Shown piece after piece: positions 1 to 7,210 of a stretch of DNA of 17,027 nucleotides. The position numbers were made by a program, and so were the translations under genes. Under the pieces are notes generated by a model. That model made no database searches, was not told the DNA's origin, and worked only from the letters and a program-made list of their open reading frames with translations. The stretch spans positions 1 through 17,027 of the forward strand of contig CAKQSF010000031.1 in NCBI GenBank assembly GCA_934272845.1. The letters are read 5' to 3'. The DNA comes from an uncultured Prevotella sp. (lineage in GTDB: Bacteria > Bacteroidota > Bacteroidia > Bacteroidales > Bacteroidaceae). Within the stretch, counting starts at the first letter, position 1, and the number at the start of each line of letters is the position of its first letter.

Positions 1-108
1 TCCATTTGTGAATGCTGTCTCATCTATGCTGAGGTTTGACACTATGTTACGAGGAAATATGAGCCACTTCTGTGCATTAAAGGTGTACGTTCTGCTATTG
101 TTATACTG
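1..108 (-). pseudogene. ISAon1-like transposase fragment (runs off left edge)
   Basis: On the minus strand, one frame reads without a stop from 108 down to the window edge. It contains WLIFPRNI followed by LSIDETAFTNG, which resembles the start of the DDE catalytic region of ISAon1-family transposases (typical form: WLxFPxNI...LSIDETxLSNGELYT). The fragment is preceded in frame by a stop at 109-111, so no normal start is visible. A second minus-strand frame is also open over roughly 42-275 but has no recognisable motif; it may be frameshifted transposase or noncoding. The rest of the element lies outside the window. The family call is from memory of the motif, not a search. Confidence 0.5.
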
Positions 109-217
109 TCAACCACCTTGACTAAATTTACTACTTGTCCTGATGTTCTGATGCACCTTAGTCGCATATTAGTCAGCAGGAAATCTGCAGCAACTATTTT
201 CTCATTGTCTTGCGTTT

Positions 218-313
218 TTATGTAATGAGTTTTAACGCTATCTGACAGAGTTTTATAATATTGAAAGATGATAACGATAGTATAACTGTTATAATAAGAT
301 TTCTATATAACAT
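218..313 (-). other. Possible 31-aa ORF behind promoter copy A (probably a gene remnant)
   Basis: An ATG at 313-311 opens a 31-codon hydrophobic frame (MLYRNLIIT...KLIT). It lies 19 nt downstream of a good TAnnTTTG box at 333-340. The start MLYRNLIIT matches the MSYRKLIIT reading frame at the equivalent ATG (1433) in promoter copy B, so this looks like the 5' stub of a paralogous gene whose body was lost or replaced by the transposase sequence to the left. It may not be translated into anything functional. Confidence 0.3.
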
Positions 314-332
314 GATAATTCTAATTTTTGTG

Positions 333-340
333 CAAATGTA
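333..340 (-). promoter_or_regulatory. Bacteroidota -7 box (TACATTTG), copy A
   Basis: Read on the minus strand this is TACATTTG, a full match to TAnnTTTG, followed by the common GC after the box. The -33 element is weak (no clean TTTG at 19-21 nt). It would drive leftward transcription towards the 313-218 remnant. Confidence 0.4.
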
Positions 341-376
341 TGATAAAAATCCTATTGAACAGTTATCAATTATTAT

Positions 377-424
377 AAAATGATGGTAGTATCTTAAACA
401 CATTCAAAATACTACCATCATTTT
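377..424. terminator. Perfect 16-bp inverted repeat, terminator-like in both directions
   Basis: AAAATGATGGTAGTAT at 377-392 pairs perfectly with 409-424 across a 16-nt loop. The A4/T4 ends would give short U tracts on either strand. It could end leftward readthrough from the DUF3784/PH operon, or be a protein site. No function is proven. Confidence 0.5.
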
Positions 425-677
425 GCAAGAATATACTATTTTTTTACATCGATGAATAGTAACTATTCAGTTCACCACAGGGGCCTTCCCCTGAGCAAAA
501 CAGGAAATAACAACACTAGACAGACTCAATCGCAAGTTCTCTGTAACGCAGGGATGATACATGTTATATAGAAGCGGTAATACAGTAACTTTGTTCTACT
601 CCATTAGGAGTAAAATACGGTAGCCAGCCACGTTAATGGCTGGTAGGTCTTCTTTAAAATCTGAGGCTTAAATTATC
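425..677. other. Noncoding stretch with small hairpins
   Basis: No coding frame was recognised. Visible elements are a small hairpin (AGGGG-CCTT-CCCCT, 479-492), a 7-bp hairpin at 624-643 listed separately, and ATGTTATATAGAA at 561-573, which is the exact reverse complement of 301-313 in repeat copy A and could be a scrap of a third copy in opposite orientation. Confidence 0.5.
624..643 (-). terminator. Possible weak terminator after the PH-like gene
   Basis: CCAGCCA at 624-630 pairs with TGGCTGG at 637-643. The hairpin starts 35 nt beyond the stop of the PH-like gene on the minus strand. There is no strong U tract, so it is only a candidate. Confidence 0.35.
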
Positions 678-1090
678 CTATCTATTTCCATTTTTACTCT
701 GTAATTCCATGAATAGTTGGTCAGTTGCTTCTTTATCTTTAGAAGAGAGATAGTAAGTTGCACCGTTAGTTCTGACAATACATATAAAATATGAGTCTGA
801 ATGAGTGAAAAGCATAATGCCTTCCCCCTTTGTGGTTCGGAAATGTCCTAAGCGAGTCTTAGCCAATGCAAAGCCATTGGTCTTCATACTGATATCATGG
901 ACAGACGAACACAGTCTCATTTTTTTTATTTCATTTAGAGGAATGGTTGTACCATATAAACCGCCTATAGATATTTCTTTATCAGAAACAGTAACGTCAA
1001 GGCCACTGATGAAAGTATAAAGAACTGGCAGGGACATAATAAGAATAATAACAAGTATAGCAATGATTGCTTTCTTGTTTTTTTTACCAT
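678..1090 (-). pseudogene. PH-like (bPH_5-type) membrane protein, apparent frameshift at an A8 run
   Basis: The frame ending at 678 encodes one membrane segment (AIIAILVIILIMSLPVLY) and then a ~100-residue beta-rich domain (SIGGLYGTTIPLNEI, LGHFRTTKGEGIMLF, YLSSKDKEATDQLFMEL) resembling bacterial PH domains of the bPH_5 kind that often follow DUF3784 proteins. That frame has no ATG before residue Met30 and could only open at a TTG (1121). The natural start is the ATG at 1090-1088, which overlaps the upstream stop (ATGGTAA) and sits behind AAAGGAGAAA. From it the reading frame is one base off: eight As follow (minus strand, 1085-1078), and a ninth would give MVKKNKKAIIAI. It is therefore either a frameshift mutation, a homopolymer assembly error, or a slippage-dependent gene. 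The function of the family is unknown. Confidence 0.6.
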
Positions 1091-1433
1091 TTTCTCCTTT
1101 TTGTTTCAGATACCCTCCCAAAAGCGCAAGGAAGAAATAAGAAGATGTAATATAATACGTTTAGGTCAAGAATTATTGATATAAGTCCACCCGTGAACGT
1201 TATGATGTTTGCGATATTAATGTATCTGAATATCTTTTTCAGCCATGTTTCATCAAGGGATCTTTGCTCAGGGTCATTACTTATGTTGAAATCTGAAATT
1301 ATATCAGGATTAATTTTTGCAAGTTTCATGCAAGTGTAGTTCAATCCTGCTATGAAAAGAAGTACAATTAATAATATTATCTTTGAAATAATAACAGATA
1401 TGGATTAGTTATAATGAGTTTTCTATATGACAT
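1084..1433 (-). pseudogene. DUF3784-like small membrane protein, probable 5' frameshift
   Basis: The frame ending at 1084 (86 aa if opened at the TTG at 1344) has two hydrophobic segments (ANIITFTGGLISIILDL and NVLYYIFLFLPCAF) and the soluble stretch KINPDIISDFN...SLDETWLKKIFRYI, resembling DUF3784 proteins. Upstream of that TTG the same frame continues as a typical N-terminal membrane helix (VIISKIILLIVLLFIAGL), so the true gene starts earlier, but that frame meets a stop before any ATG. A well-placed ATG lies at 1433-1431, 19 nt after a TATATTTG box, in another frame (MSYRKLIIT). One indel between about 1395 and 1415 would join them. Its stop overlaps the start of the PH-like gene, indicating translational coupling. 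The DUF assignment is by pattern only. Confidence 0.5.
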
Positions 1434-1585
1434 GATGAATTGTTTTTTGTGCAAATATACAAAAAAATCTTGGTAAGCAGTTATTGATTATTATAAGATT
1501 ATGGTGAAATCTTAAACAAATTTAGAATACTACTACAGATTTGCAAGAATATACCATTTCATAATGTAAAATAATAACAATTCAG
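1408..1585. repeat. Imperfect direct repeat, copy B (promoter module)
   Basis: This is the second copy of the 288-470 block in the same orientation. It supplies the promoter and first codons of the DUF3784/PH operon. The 16-bp inverted repeat that is perfect in copy A is mismatched here (around 1501-1545). Confidence 0.75.
1452..1459 (-). promoter_or_regulatory. Bacteroidota -7 box (TATATTTG) for the DUF3784/PH operon
   Basis: Read on the minus strand this is TATATTTG, a full TAnnTTTG match, with the ATG at 1433 beginning 19 nt downstream. The upstream -33 TTTG is not clear. The 5' UTR would be only about 10-15 nt. Confidence 0.5.
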
Positions 1586-1616
1586 AAGAGTAACCAGATG
1601 AATGGACATGAAAAGT

Positions 1617-1647
1617 ATTGTTTTGTCATTATTTTTTTGTAACTTTG
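1617..1647 (+). promoter_or_regulatory. Promoter of the GH16-BNR_4 gene
   Basis: ATTG at 1617-1620 (-33, one mismatch to TTTG) is followed after 19 nt by TAACTTTG at 1640-1647 (full TAnnTTTG match). The predicted start is near 1653, leaving a leader of about 48 nt before the ATG at 1701. Confidence 0.6.
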
Positions 1648-1700
1648 TCGCTCAAAAAGAATAAGATTGTATATACTACTAACACACAAGAAGAAAAGGT

Positions 1701-4259
1701 ATGAAGATTAAGAAGATTGTAATTTCCTCATTCATTATGGCGATGTGTTTTCCCACATACATCACAGCAGCACCACAGACGGAACCCCAGCAGTACAGCG
1801 GATGGAAACTGGTGTGGAACGATGAGTTTAATACCGATGGTAAGTTAGACCCCACAGCATGGAACTTTGAGGAAGGCTTTAAGCGCAACAATGAAGCGCA
1901 ATGGTATCAATCAGCCAACGCCTACTGTAAGGACGGGAACCTCGTAATAGAGGCGAAGAAAGAGATTAAGCCACGCAAAAATCCTGGTTATATTAAGGGT
2001 AGCGACCGATGGCCTGACAACATAGAAAAGATTCAATACACCTCGGCTTCAGCCAACACTGCCGGCAAGAAGGAATTTCTTTACGGCAGAGTAGAAGTAC
2101 GTGCGAAGATACCCGTTGCCCCTGGAGCATGGCCTGCAATATGGCTGTTGGGCAGAGGCATGGACTGGCCGTCATGCGGAGAGATTGACATGATGGAGTA
2201 TTATCGCATACAAGGCGTGCCACACATTCTAGCCAATGCCTGTTGGGGAACAGACAAGGCGTGGACTGCGAAATGGAACAGTAAGGCGGTACCGTTCACT
2301 CATTTTACCGATCGCGACCCGCAATGGGCGGAGAAGTATCATGTATGGCGCATGGATTGGGACGAGGAAGTGATACGTATCTACCTTGATGATGAGTTGA
2401 TAAACGAAATAAGACAAGAGGCAGCGTTAAACGGAAAACTCGGCAATGGCGAACAACCATTTAAGAAGCCTCAGTATCTGCTGTTGAACCTTGCATTAGG
2501 CGGTGATAACGGTGGAGATATTGACGACAGCGCTCTGCCCATGAAGTATATGATTGATTACGTAAGGGTTTACCAACGTGACAACGCTGCGCAGCAAAAG
2601 GCGGAACAGGCATACAGCGGACACCGCGTTACGGAAGAAGGAGCGTGGTGTTGGTTTGCTGACCCACGTGCCATGCACTACGAGAGTAAGGACGGGAAGA
2701 TTAACATGAGTTATCTAGGCTACATTGATATTCATGGTAACATTAAGGCTATGCAATATGACTTTACAGCGAAGAAGCAGACGGAGGTACTGGTTCGCTC
2801 TTACTTCCAGCCTGATGACCATAACAACCCTACCTTCCTCGCCCTGCCTGACGGTAGAATCATGATATTCTATTCACGCCATACCGATGAGCCTTGCTTC
2901 TATTACCGTGTTAGTCGGGTACCAGGCGACATCACCACGTTTGGTGAAGAGAAGGTGATTAAGACCAAGAACAATACTACTTACCCTTCGCCCTTCATAC
3001 TGTCTGACGACCCTACACACTTCTACCTGTGCTGGCGCGGCATTAACTGGCATCCTACCATTGCCAAATACTCCCTACCAGACACCTTGGATGAGGTAAA
3101 AACAGAATGGGGACCATACCAGATGGTACAGTCAACAGGAGCACGTCCATACGCAAAATATGCATCGAACGGTAAGGATAAGATTTATCTTACCTACACT
3201 ACTGGACACCCCGACAACGAGTCGCCAAACTGGTTGTACTTCAATTACGTGGACATCAATAGCCTCCAACTGGAGGATATCAACGGTAAAGTATTGTCAA
3301 ACATTGCCGATGGTCCACTGAAGGTTACCAAACGTAGCGACTACGCAGAGCAATATCCTGCGAACCTCGTTGATATTACTGACGAAAGAGACTGGGTCTT
3401 CCAAGTGGTTTCTGACAAACAGGGCAACCCCGTGATAGGAATGGTTAGAATATCAACCGACAAGCGTTCACACGACTTCTATTACGCTCGCTGGAATGGA
3501 AAGAAATGGCATAAGACTTTCATAGGTAACTCTGGCGGACACTACCATCAGTCACCCGATATTGAGCACTGCTACAGCGCAGGTATGGCGATAGACCCAT
3601 CAGACGTCAACACGGTATATGCCTCTATGCCAGTAAATGGTAAGCACGGAAGGGTGTATGAGATTTTTAAATACACTATTAATGATGATGGAGTGGTAAG
3701 CCATACGGAACAGATTACACGCGACTCTGAAAAGAATAACGTAAGGCCTTACATTCTGCCTGGGTCAGAAGACTCTCCTCTGCGACTAATATGGATGCAG
3801 GGAGACTACTATGACTGGATTGTTAGCAAACAGCGTCCTAACGGTTATTGTACGGCAGTTAACTCTACCTTCCCTGGCTTTGAACAGGAACAGAAGGCTA
3901 CTGGCATCACGCAGACAAAGGAATTAAAGAAGTTTGACACTAAGAAAGACTTCAACTTCGTTACTGATATCGACTTAAAGCGACTTAACTATCAAGGTTG
4001 TCTGTTCAAAGCAGGCAAACTCTCTTACTGGCTTGATGGTGAGACATTAATTCCTGAGGTAAGATACAAGAAGCAAACATGGAGGAGTACCAACAAAATT
4101 GCTACAGCCGACAGTTGGAAGAAGTACAACCGAGGTACTAACGGCAAATGGTACGAACCAGAAAAGATTGACCGCATACGCCTGCAACTAATTTACGCTG
4201 GCGGCACATTGTCGGTTTACATTAACGGTCTGTTAGACCAAAAGATAGTCATTGAGTAA
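1701..4259 (+). CDS. Secreted two-domain polysaccharidase: GH16 + BNR_4 propeller
   Basis: 852 aa. Residues 1-23 form a signal peptide. Residues ~30-290 are a GH16 beta-jelly-roll: [10 protein letters not shown]...[12 protein letters not shown] holds the family signature ExDxxE, with E161 the expected nucleophile, D163 the assisting acid and E166 the acid/base (beta-bulge type, as in laminarinases and licheninases). Residues ~303-720 match BNR_4 proteins: [10 protein letters not shown], then [17 protein letters not shown] and IFYSRH with His374 and His394 20 residues apart, then TTYPSP (Tyr428) and WRG (Arg446). BNR_4 includes the PL24/PL25 ulvan lyases, which use a similarly spaced His/His/Tyr/Arg set, so lyase activity is possible but unproven. 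Residues ~725-852 look like a concanavalin/LamG-type domain ([16 protein letters not shown]). The ATG follows AGAAAAGGT and has its own promoter; gtrA-like 4265-4714 follows after 5 nt. The substrate cannot be named from sequence; a beta-glucan is the default for the GH16 half. Confidence 0.85.
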   Translation: MKIKKIVISSFIMAMCFPTYITAAPQTEPQQYSGWKLVWNDEFNTDGKLDPTAWNFEEGFKRNNEAQWYQSANAYCKDGNLVIEAKKEIKPRKNPGYIKGSDRWPDNIEKIQYTSASANTAGKKEFLYGRVEVRAKIPVAPGAWPAIWLLGRGMDWPSCGEIDMMEYYRIQGVPHILANACWGTDKAWTAKWNSKAVPFTHFTDRDPQWAEKYHVWRMDWDEEVIRIYLDDELINEIRQEAALNGKLGNGEQPFKKPQYLLLNLALGGDNGGDIDDSALPMKYMIDYVRVYQRDNAAQQKAEQAYSGHRVTEEGAWCWFADPRAMHYESKDGKINMSYLGYIDIHGNIKAMQYDFTAKKQTEVLVRSYFQPDDHNNPTFLALPDGRIMIFYSRHTDEPCFYYRVSRVPGDITTFGEEKVIKTKNNTTYPSPFILSDDPTHFYLCWRGINWHPTIAKYSLPDTLDEVKTEWGPYQMVQSTGARPYAKYASNGKDKIYLTYTTGHPDNESPNWLYFNYVDINSLQLEDINGKVLSNIADGPLKVTKRSDYAEQYPANLVDITDERDWVFQVVSDKQGNPVIGMVRISTDKRSHDFYYARWNGKKWHKTFIGNSGGHYHQSPDIEHCYSAGMAIDPSDVNTVYASMPVNGKHGRVYEIFKYTINDDGVVSHTEQITRDSEKNNVRPYILPGSEDSPLRLIWMQGDYYDWIVSKQRPNGYCTAVNSTFPGFEQEQKATGITQTKELKKFDTKKDFNFVTDIDLKRLNYQGCLFKAGKLSYWLDGETLIPEVRYKKQTWRSTNKIATADSWKKYNRGTNGKWYEPEKIDRIRLQLIYAGGTLSVYINGLLDQKIVIE

Positions 4260-4264
4260 AAAAC

Positions 4265-4714
4265 ATGAACATACGAGAGATTATTACAGCCATAAAGAAT
4301 GGCGATAAGGGCAAGGCGCAGTTCGTAAGGTTTATCATCAACGGCTGCATGGCGGCAGGAATACACTACGTAGTATATCTGCTAGCGCTCATGGTGATAG
4401 ACTCTTACTTCCCTACCATCATACAGTATATGTCGCGTGCCAACGCCACCAGTCTTGCATACGTCATTGGCTACATCGTAAGTTTTGCGGTAAACTTTTA
4501 TTTTACCTGCATCTTTACGTTCCGCGCTACGCCCACGTGGCATCGCTTCATAGGGTTCTCGGGGAGCCATGCTGTTAACTTTCTACTGCATACCCTACTC
4601 TTCTCTGCCTGCATGCACATAGGAATACATCCGCTTATCGCACCATTCATCGTTATGGGTATAGCCATGCTGGTACAGTTCACCATTCTTAGGTTTGTTT
4701 TCAAGAAGAAGTGA
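4265..4714 (+). CDS. GtrA-family membrane protein
   Basis: 149 aa, small and very hydrophobic, with about four membrane helices (~24-45, ~62-85, ~97-117, ~122-143) and the GtrA-like opening QFVRFIINGCMAAGIHYVVYLL. GtrA-family (PF04138) proteins are thought to move lipid-linked sugars such as undecaprenyl-phosphate-glucose across the inner membrane, or otherwise support cell-surface glycan synthesis. The start lies 5 nt after the stop of the GH16-BNR_4 gene, so the two are almost certainly one transcript ending at the terminator at 4768-4812. Pairing a glycan-flipping protein with a secreted glycanase is unusual and does not by itself show a shared substrate. Confidence 0.85.
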   Translation: MNIREIITAIKNGDKGKAQFVRFIINGCMAAGIHYVVYLLALMVIDSYFPTIIQYMSRANATSLAYVIGYIVSFAVNFYFTCIFTFRATPTWHRFIGFSGSHAVNFLLHTLLFSACMHIGIHPLIAPFIVMGIAMLVQFTILRFVFKKK

Positions 4715-4767
4715 AGAGTGGTTCTATAAATTATCACCCTGAAAATACACGTCCATACATCGGCAAT

Positions 4768-4812
4768 AAAGGCTGGTCCTGATAGATAAATTCTTTCAGA
4801 ACCAGCCTTTTT
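4768..4812. terminator. Bidirectional terminator between gtrA-like gene and priA
   Basis: AAAGGCTGGTCCTGA at 4768-4782 pairs with TCAGAACCAGCCTTT at 4796-4810 (one mismatch), followed by TTTTTATT on the plus strand and by an AT-rich run on the minus strand. It lies between two convergent genes, so it can end both. Confidence 0.85.
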
Positions 4813-4821
4813 ATTACCCCC

Positions 4822-7095
4822 TTACGCAGGGTCTACATCAAAATACACCGTCACTGCCTTATAACGTTTATCCTTTGCCAAGGCTTCTGTTATCTGGCGT
4901 AGGCGTTGCCTCGTCGCTGCTGACACGAGAGCCGGCTCCAACTTCAACACGATCTTACGAATATGCAGCGTCTTTACTCTGGCAACAGAGGGCTTATCAG
5001 GTCCCAATACGCGCTCGCCCAAATACTGACGCAAGTGATAACCCAACTCTATGGCAGCCGTGTCCACAGTACGCTCATCCTTGTGCTTCAGGTAAATGTC
5101 CACAAGACGAGTAAAGGGAGGATAATGAAACTCTTTACGTTCCGCCATAAGCATGCGGAAGAAGCCTTTATAATCGCCCTCCACCACTTGGCGTATTACG
5201 GGCAATCCAGGACTCATCGTCTGCAGAATAACTCGTCCGCGTTTTCCTTTTCTCCCTGCCCTACCCGCTACCTGCGTCATCATCATGAAAGCATGTTCAT
5301 AGGCTCTAAAGTCTGGTTGGTTCAACATGGTGTCGGCAGAGAGTATGCCTACCACACTAACATTGTCAAAATCCAATCCCTTCGTCACCATCTGCGTTCC
5401 TATCAGCAGGTTTGTCTTGCCACTGGAGAAATCTGATATTATTCTTTCGTATGCGTTTCTAGTGTGCGTTGTATCGAGATCCATGCGTGCTATGCGTGCC
5501 ATTGGGAACTCATCGCTTATCGCGTCCTCAACCTTCTCTGTTCCTGCTCCGCGGTCACGCAGGTCTTTGTTATGGCAGTCGGGGCACTCCCGCGGCATGG
5601 GATAGGTGTAACCACAATAGTGACACGTCAAGGCAGACATCAGTTTGTGGTATGTCAATGACACATCACAGTTAGGACACTTTGGTGACCACCCACATTC
5701 ATGGCACTCTATCACTGGTGAGAATCCGCGACGGTTTTGGAACAGTATCACCTGTTCTCCATTATTCAATGCCTCAGCGATAGCGTTTTTCAACTGAGGC
5801 GACAACAGTCCGCGCATAATCTTACGGCGGCGCAAATCTTTTACGTCTACTACCTCTATGTGGGGCAACTGTATGTTCTTATAACGTTGCGTCAGTTCCA
5901 CGAGGTTATACTTGTGTTGAGAGGCAAGATAATACGTTTCCGCCGCTGGCGTGGCAGTACCTAACACAACTTTCGCCCCACTCCATCGTGCCATCATCAG
6001 CGCTACAGAACGTGCATGGTAACGCGGTGCAGGGTCATACTGCTTAAAACTGGATTCATGTTCCTCATCTATTATGACCAATCCAAGCCGTTGGTAAGGC
6101 AGAAAAACTGCCGACCGTGCTCCGAGTATGACATCGTATGGAGCATCTGAAAGTTGTTTTTGCCATATCTCCACTCGCTCTGCATCTGAGTACTTAGAAT
6201 GGTATATGCCCAGTCTGTTACCAAACACTCGCTGAAGGCGGTGGGTTATCTGCACGGTTAGTGCTATTTCTGGCAACAGATACATCACTTGCTCGCCCCG
6301 GTCTATGGCTTCCTGTATGAGATGTATGTATATCTCTGTCTTTCCTGACGATGTCACACCGTGCAAGAGTGATATTCCGCCTGTCTCCTTACTGTTCTCT
6401 AACGCACTCTTTGCCGTCTGCTGCGCCTCGCTCAGTGGCTTTATGTTCTCCGGATGCGGCTCTCCCCCACTGTTTAGTCTCCCTACTTCTTTATCATACA
6501 GGCGCAACATGCCACGGTCTACAAGACTTTTTATCACCGAGGTGTTACAGTTTGCCGAGTTCGATAGTTCCTCACGTGTTATCTCCTTGCTTCCCGCTCC
6601 TCCTTGTTCCACCGTTTTGTCCCACTGCGAGAGCGTGATATACGTATTGAACGCCTGCAGTTGCTTGTATGACCTGTTCAGCATACTCTGTGCATTGCGT
6701 ATAGACTGCGCATTACGATAGTCTTTAGCAAGCGTCACATACGTCTCCGTGCGCGGTTTATACCCGTCTTCTTTCTTCATGCCTTGTGGCAAAGCAGCAA
6801 CGAGTATGTCACCTATGGGCGCCATGTAATAGTCGGATATCCACGTCCAAAGGCGGTATTGTGACTCGAGCAATATAGGCTTTGCGTCTATTACTGCAAT
6901 GATGTCCTTGATTACCATATCTCCTTCGGGCTTATCATGGTGTACGCGGGCTACCACTCCAGTATGCGTCTTAGTGATACCAAATGGCACCGTAACCCTT
7001 ACAAGGGGCATAACACTCCCCTCCATACCAACGGGCACGGAATAAGAGAACAGCGCGTATAGCGGTACTGGCAATATAACGTCAACGTATGTCAT
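4822..7095 (-). CDS. priA: Primosomal protein N' (PriA), replication restart helicase
   Basis: 757 aa from the ATG at 7095-7093. PriA is a 3'-5' DNA helicase that reloads the replisome at stalled forks. The N-terminal DNA-binding domain starts TYVDVILPVPLYALFSYSVP. Walker A GVTSSGKTE lies near residues 245-253, DEEH (motif II) at ~343-346, and the zinc module CHECG..CPNC...CHYCG...CPDC at ~463-507, then the helicase C lobe with VAGRAGR. The open frame extends upstream to a TTG at 7176, but that extension (GNLFLVLQNKSSNFVL) lies across the promoter and has no PriA similarity, so the internal ATG is preferred. That ATG falls at the predicted transcription start, so the mRNA may be leaderless. 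The length is somewhat above E. coli PriA (732 aa). Confidence 0.95.
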   Translation of the reverse strand: MTYVDVILPVPLYALFSYSVPVGMEGSVMPLVRVTVPFGITKTHTGVVARVHHDKPEGDMVIKDIIAVIDAKPILLESQYRLWTWISDYYMAPIGDILVAALPQGMKKEDGYKPRTETYVTLAKDYRNAQSIRNAQSMLNRSYKQLQAFNTYITLSQWDKTVEQGGAGSKEITREELSNSANCNTSVIKSLVDRGMLRLYDKEVGRLNSGGEPHPENIKPLSEAQQTAKSALENSKETGGISLLHGVTSSGKTEIYIHLIQEAIDRGEQVMYLLPEIALTVQITHRLQRVFGNRLGIYHSKYSDAERVEIWQKQLSDAPYDVILGARSAVFLPYQRLGLVIIDEEHESSFKQYDPAPRYHARSVALMMARWSGAKVVLGTATPAAETYYLASQHKYNLVELTQRYKNIQLPHIEVVDVKDLRRRKIMRGLLSPQLKNAIAEALNNGEQVILFQNRRGFSPVIECHECGWSPKCPNCDVSLTYHKLMSALTCHYCGYTYPMPRECPDCHNKDLRDRGAGTEKVEDAISDEFPMARIARMDLDTTHTRNAYERIISDFSSGKTNLLIGTQMVTKGLDFDNVSVVGILSADTMLNQPDFRAYEHAFMMMTQVAGRAGRKGKRGRVILQTMSPGLPVIRQVVEGDYKGFFRMLMAERKEFHYPPFTRLVDIYLKHKDERTVDTAAIELGYHLRQYLGERVLGPDKPSVARVKTLHIRKIVLKLEPALVSAATRQRLRQITEALAKDKRYKAVTVYFDVDPA

Positions 7096-7100
7096 AAGCA

Positions 7101-7132
7101 CAAAATTACTACTTTTATTTTGTAATACCAAA
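7101..7132 (-). promoter_or_regulatory. priA promoter
   Basis: On the minus strand TTTG (7132-7129) is followed by exactly 20 nt and then TAATTTTG (7108-7101), a full match to the Bacteroidota -33/-7 pattern. The predicted +1 is about 7094-7096, on or next to the priA ATG. Confidence 0.75.
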
Positions 7133-7137
7133 AAAAG

Positions 7138-7169
7138 ATTGCCACTTTCAGTTTTTTTTAGTACCTTTG
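7138..7169 (+). promoter_or_regulatory. Promoter of the GT4 gene
   Basis: ATTG (7138-7141), 20 nt, TACCTTTG (7162-7169). The -7 box is a full match and the -33 has one mismatch. It overlaps no part of the divergent priA promoter but lies immediately beside it, so the two may compete for polymerase. Confidence 0.65.
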
Positions 7170-7210
7170 CGGGCAAGTAACTCGCAATACCTCACCTAAT
7201 TATTAAAAAA

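Larger units (their letters stand above)
288..470. repeat. Imperfect direct repeat, copy A (promoter module)
   Basis: This ~183-bp block aligns end to end with 1408-1585. Shared landmarks in the same order are TTCTATAT.ACATGAT, TTTTTGTGCAAAT, ATCTTAAACA, TTTGCAAGAATATAC and AA.ATTCAG. Copy A also carries a perfect 16-bp inverted repeat at 377-392/409-424 that is degraded in copy B. The two copies flank the DUF3784/PH operon. I estimate roughly three-quarters identity by eye. Confidence 0.75.

Noticed and set aside
7096..7176. N-terminal extension of PriA from TTG at 7176
   Set aside because: It overlaps a full-match promoter and lacks PriA similarity, while the internal ATG begins the conserved N-terminus.
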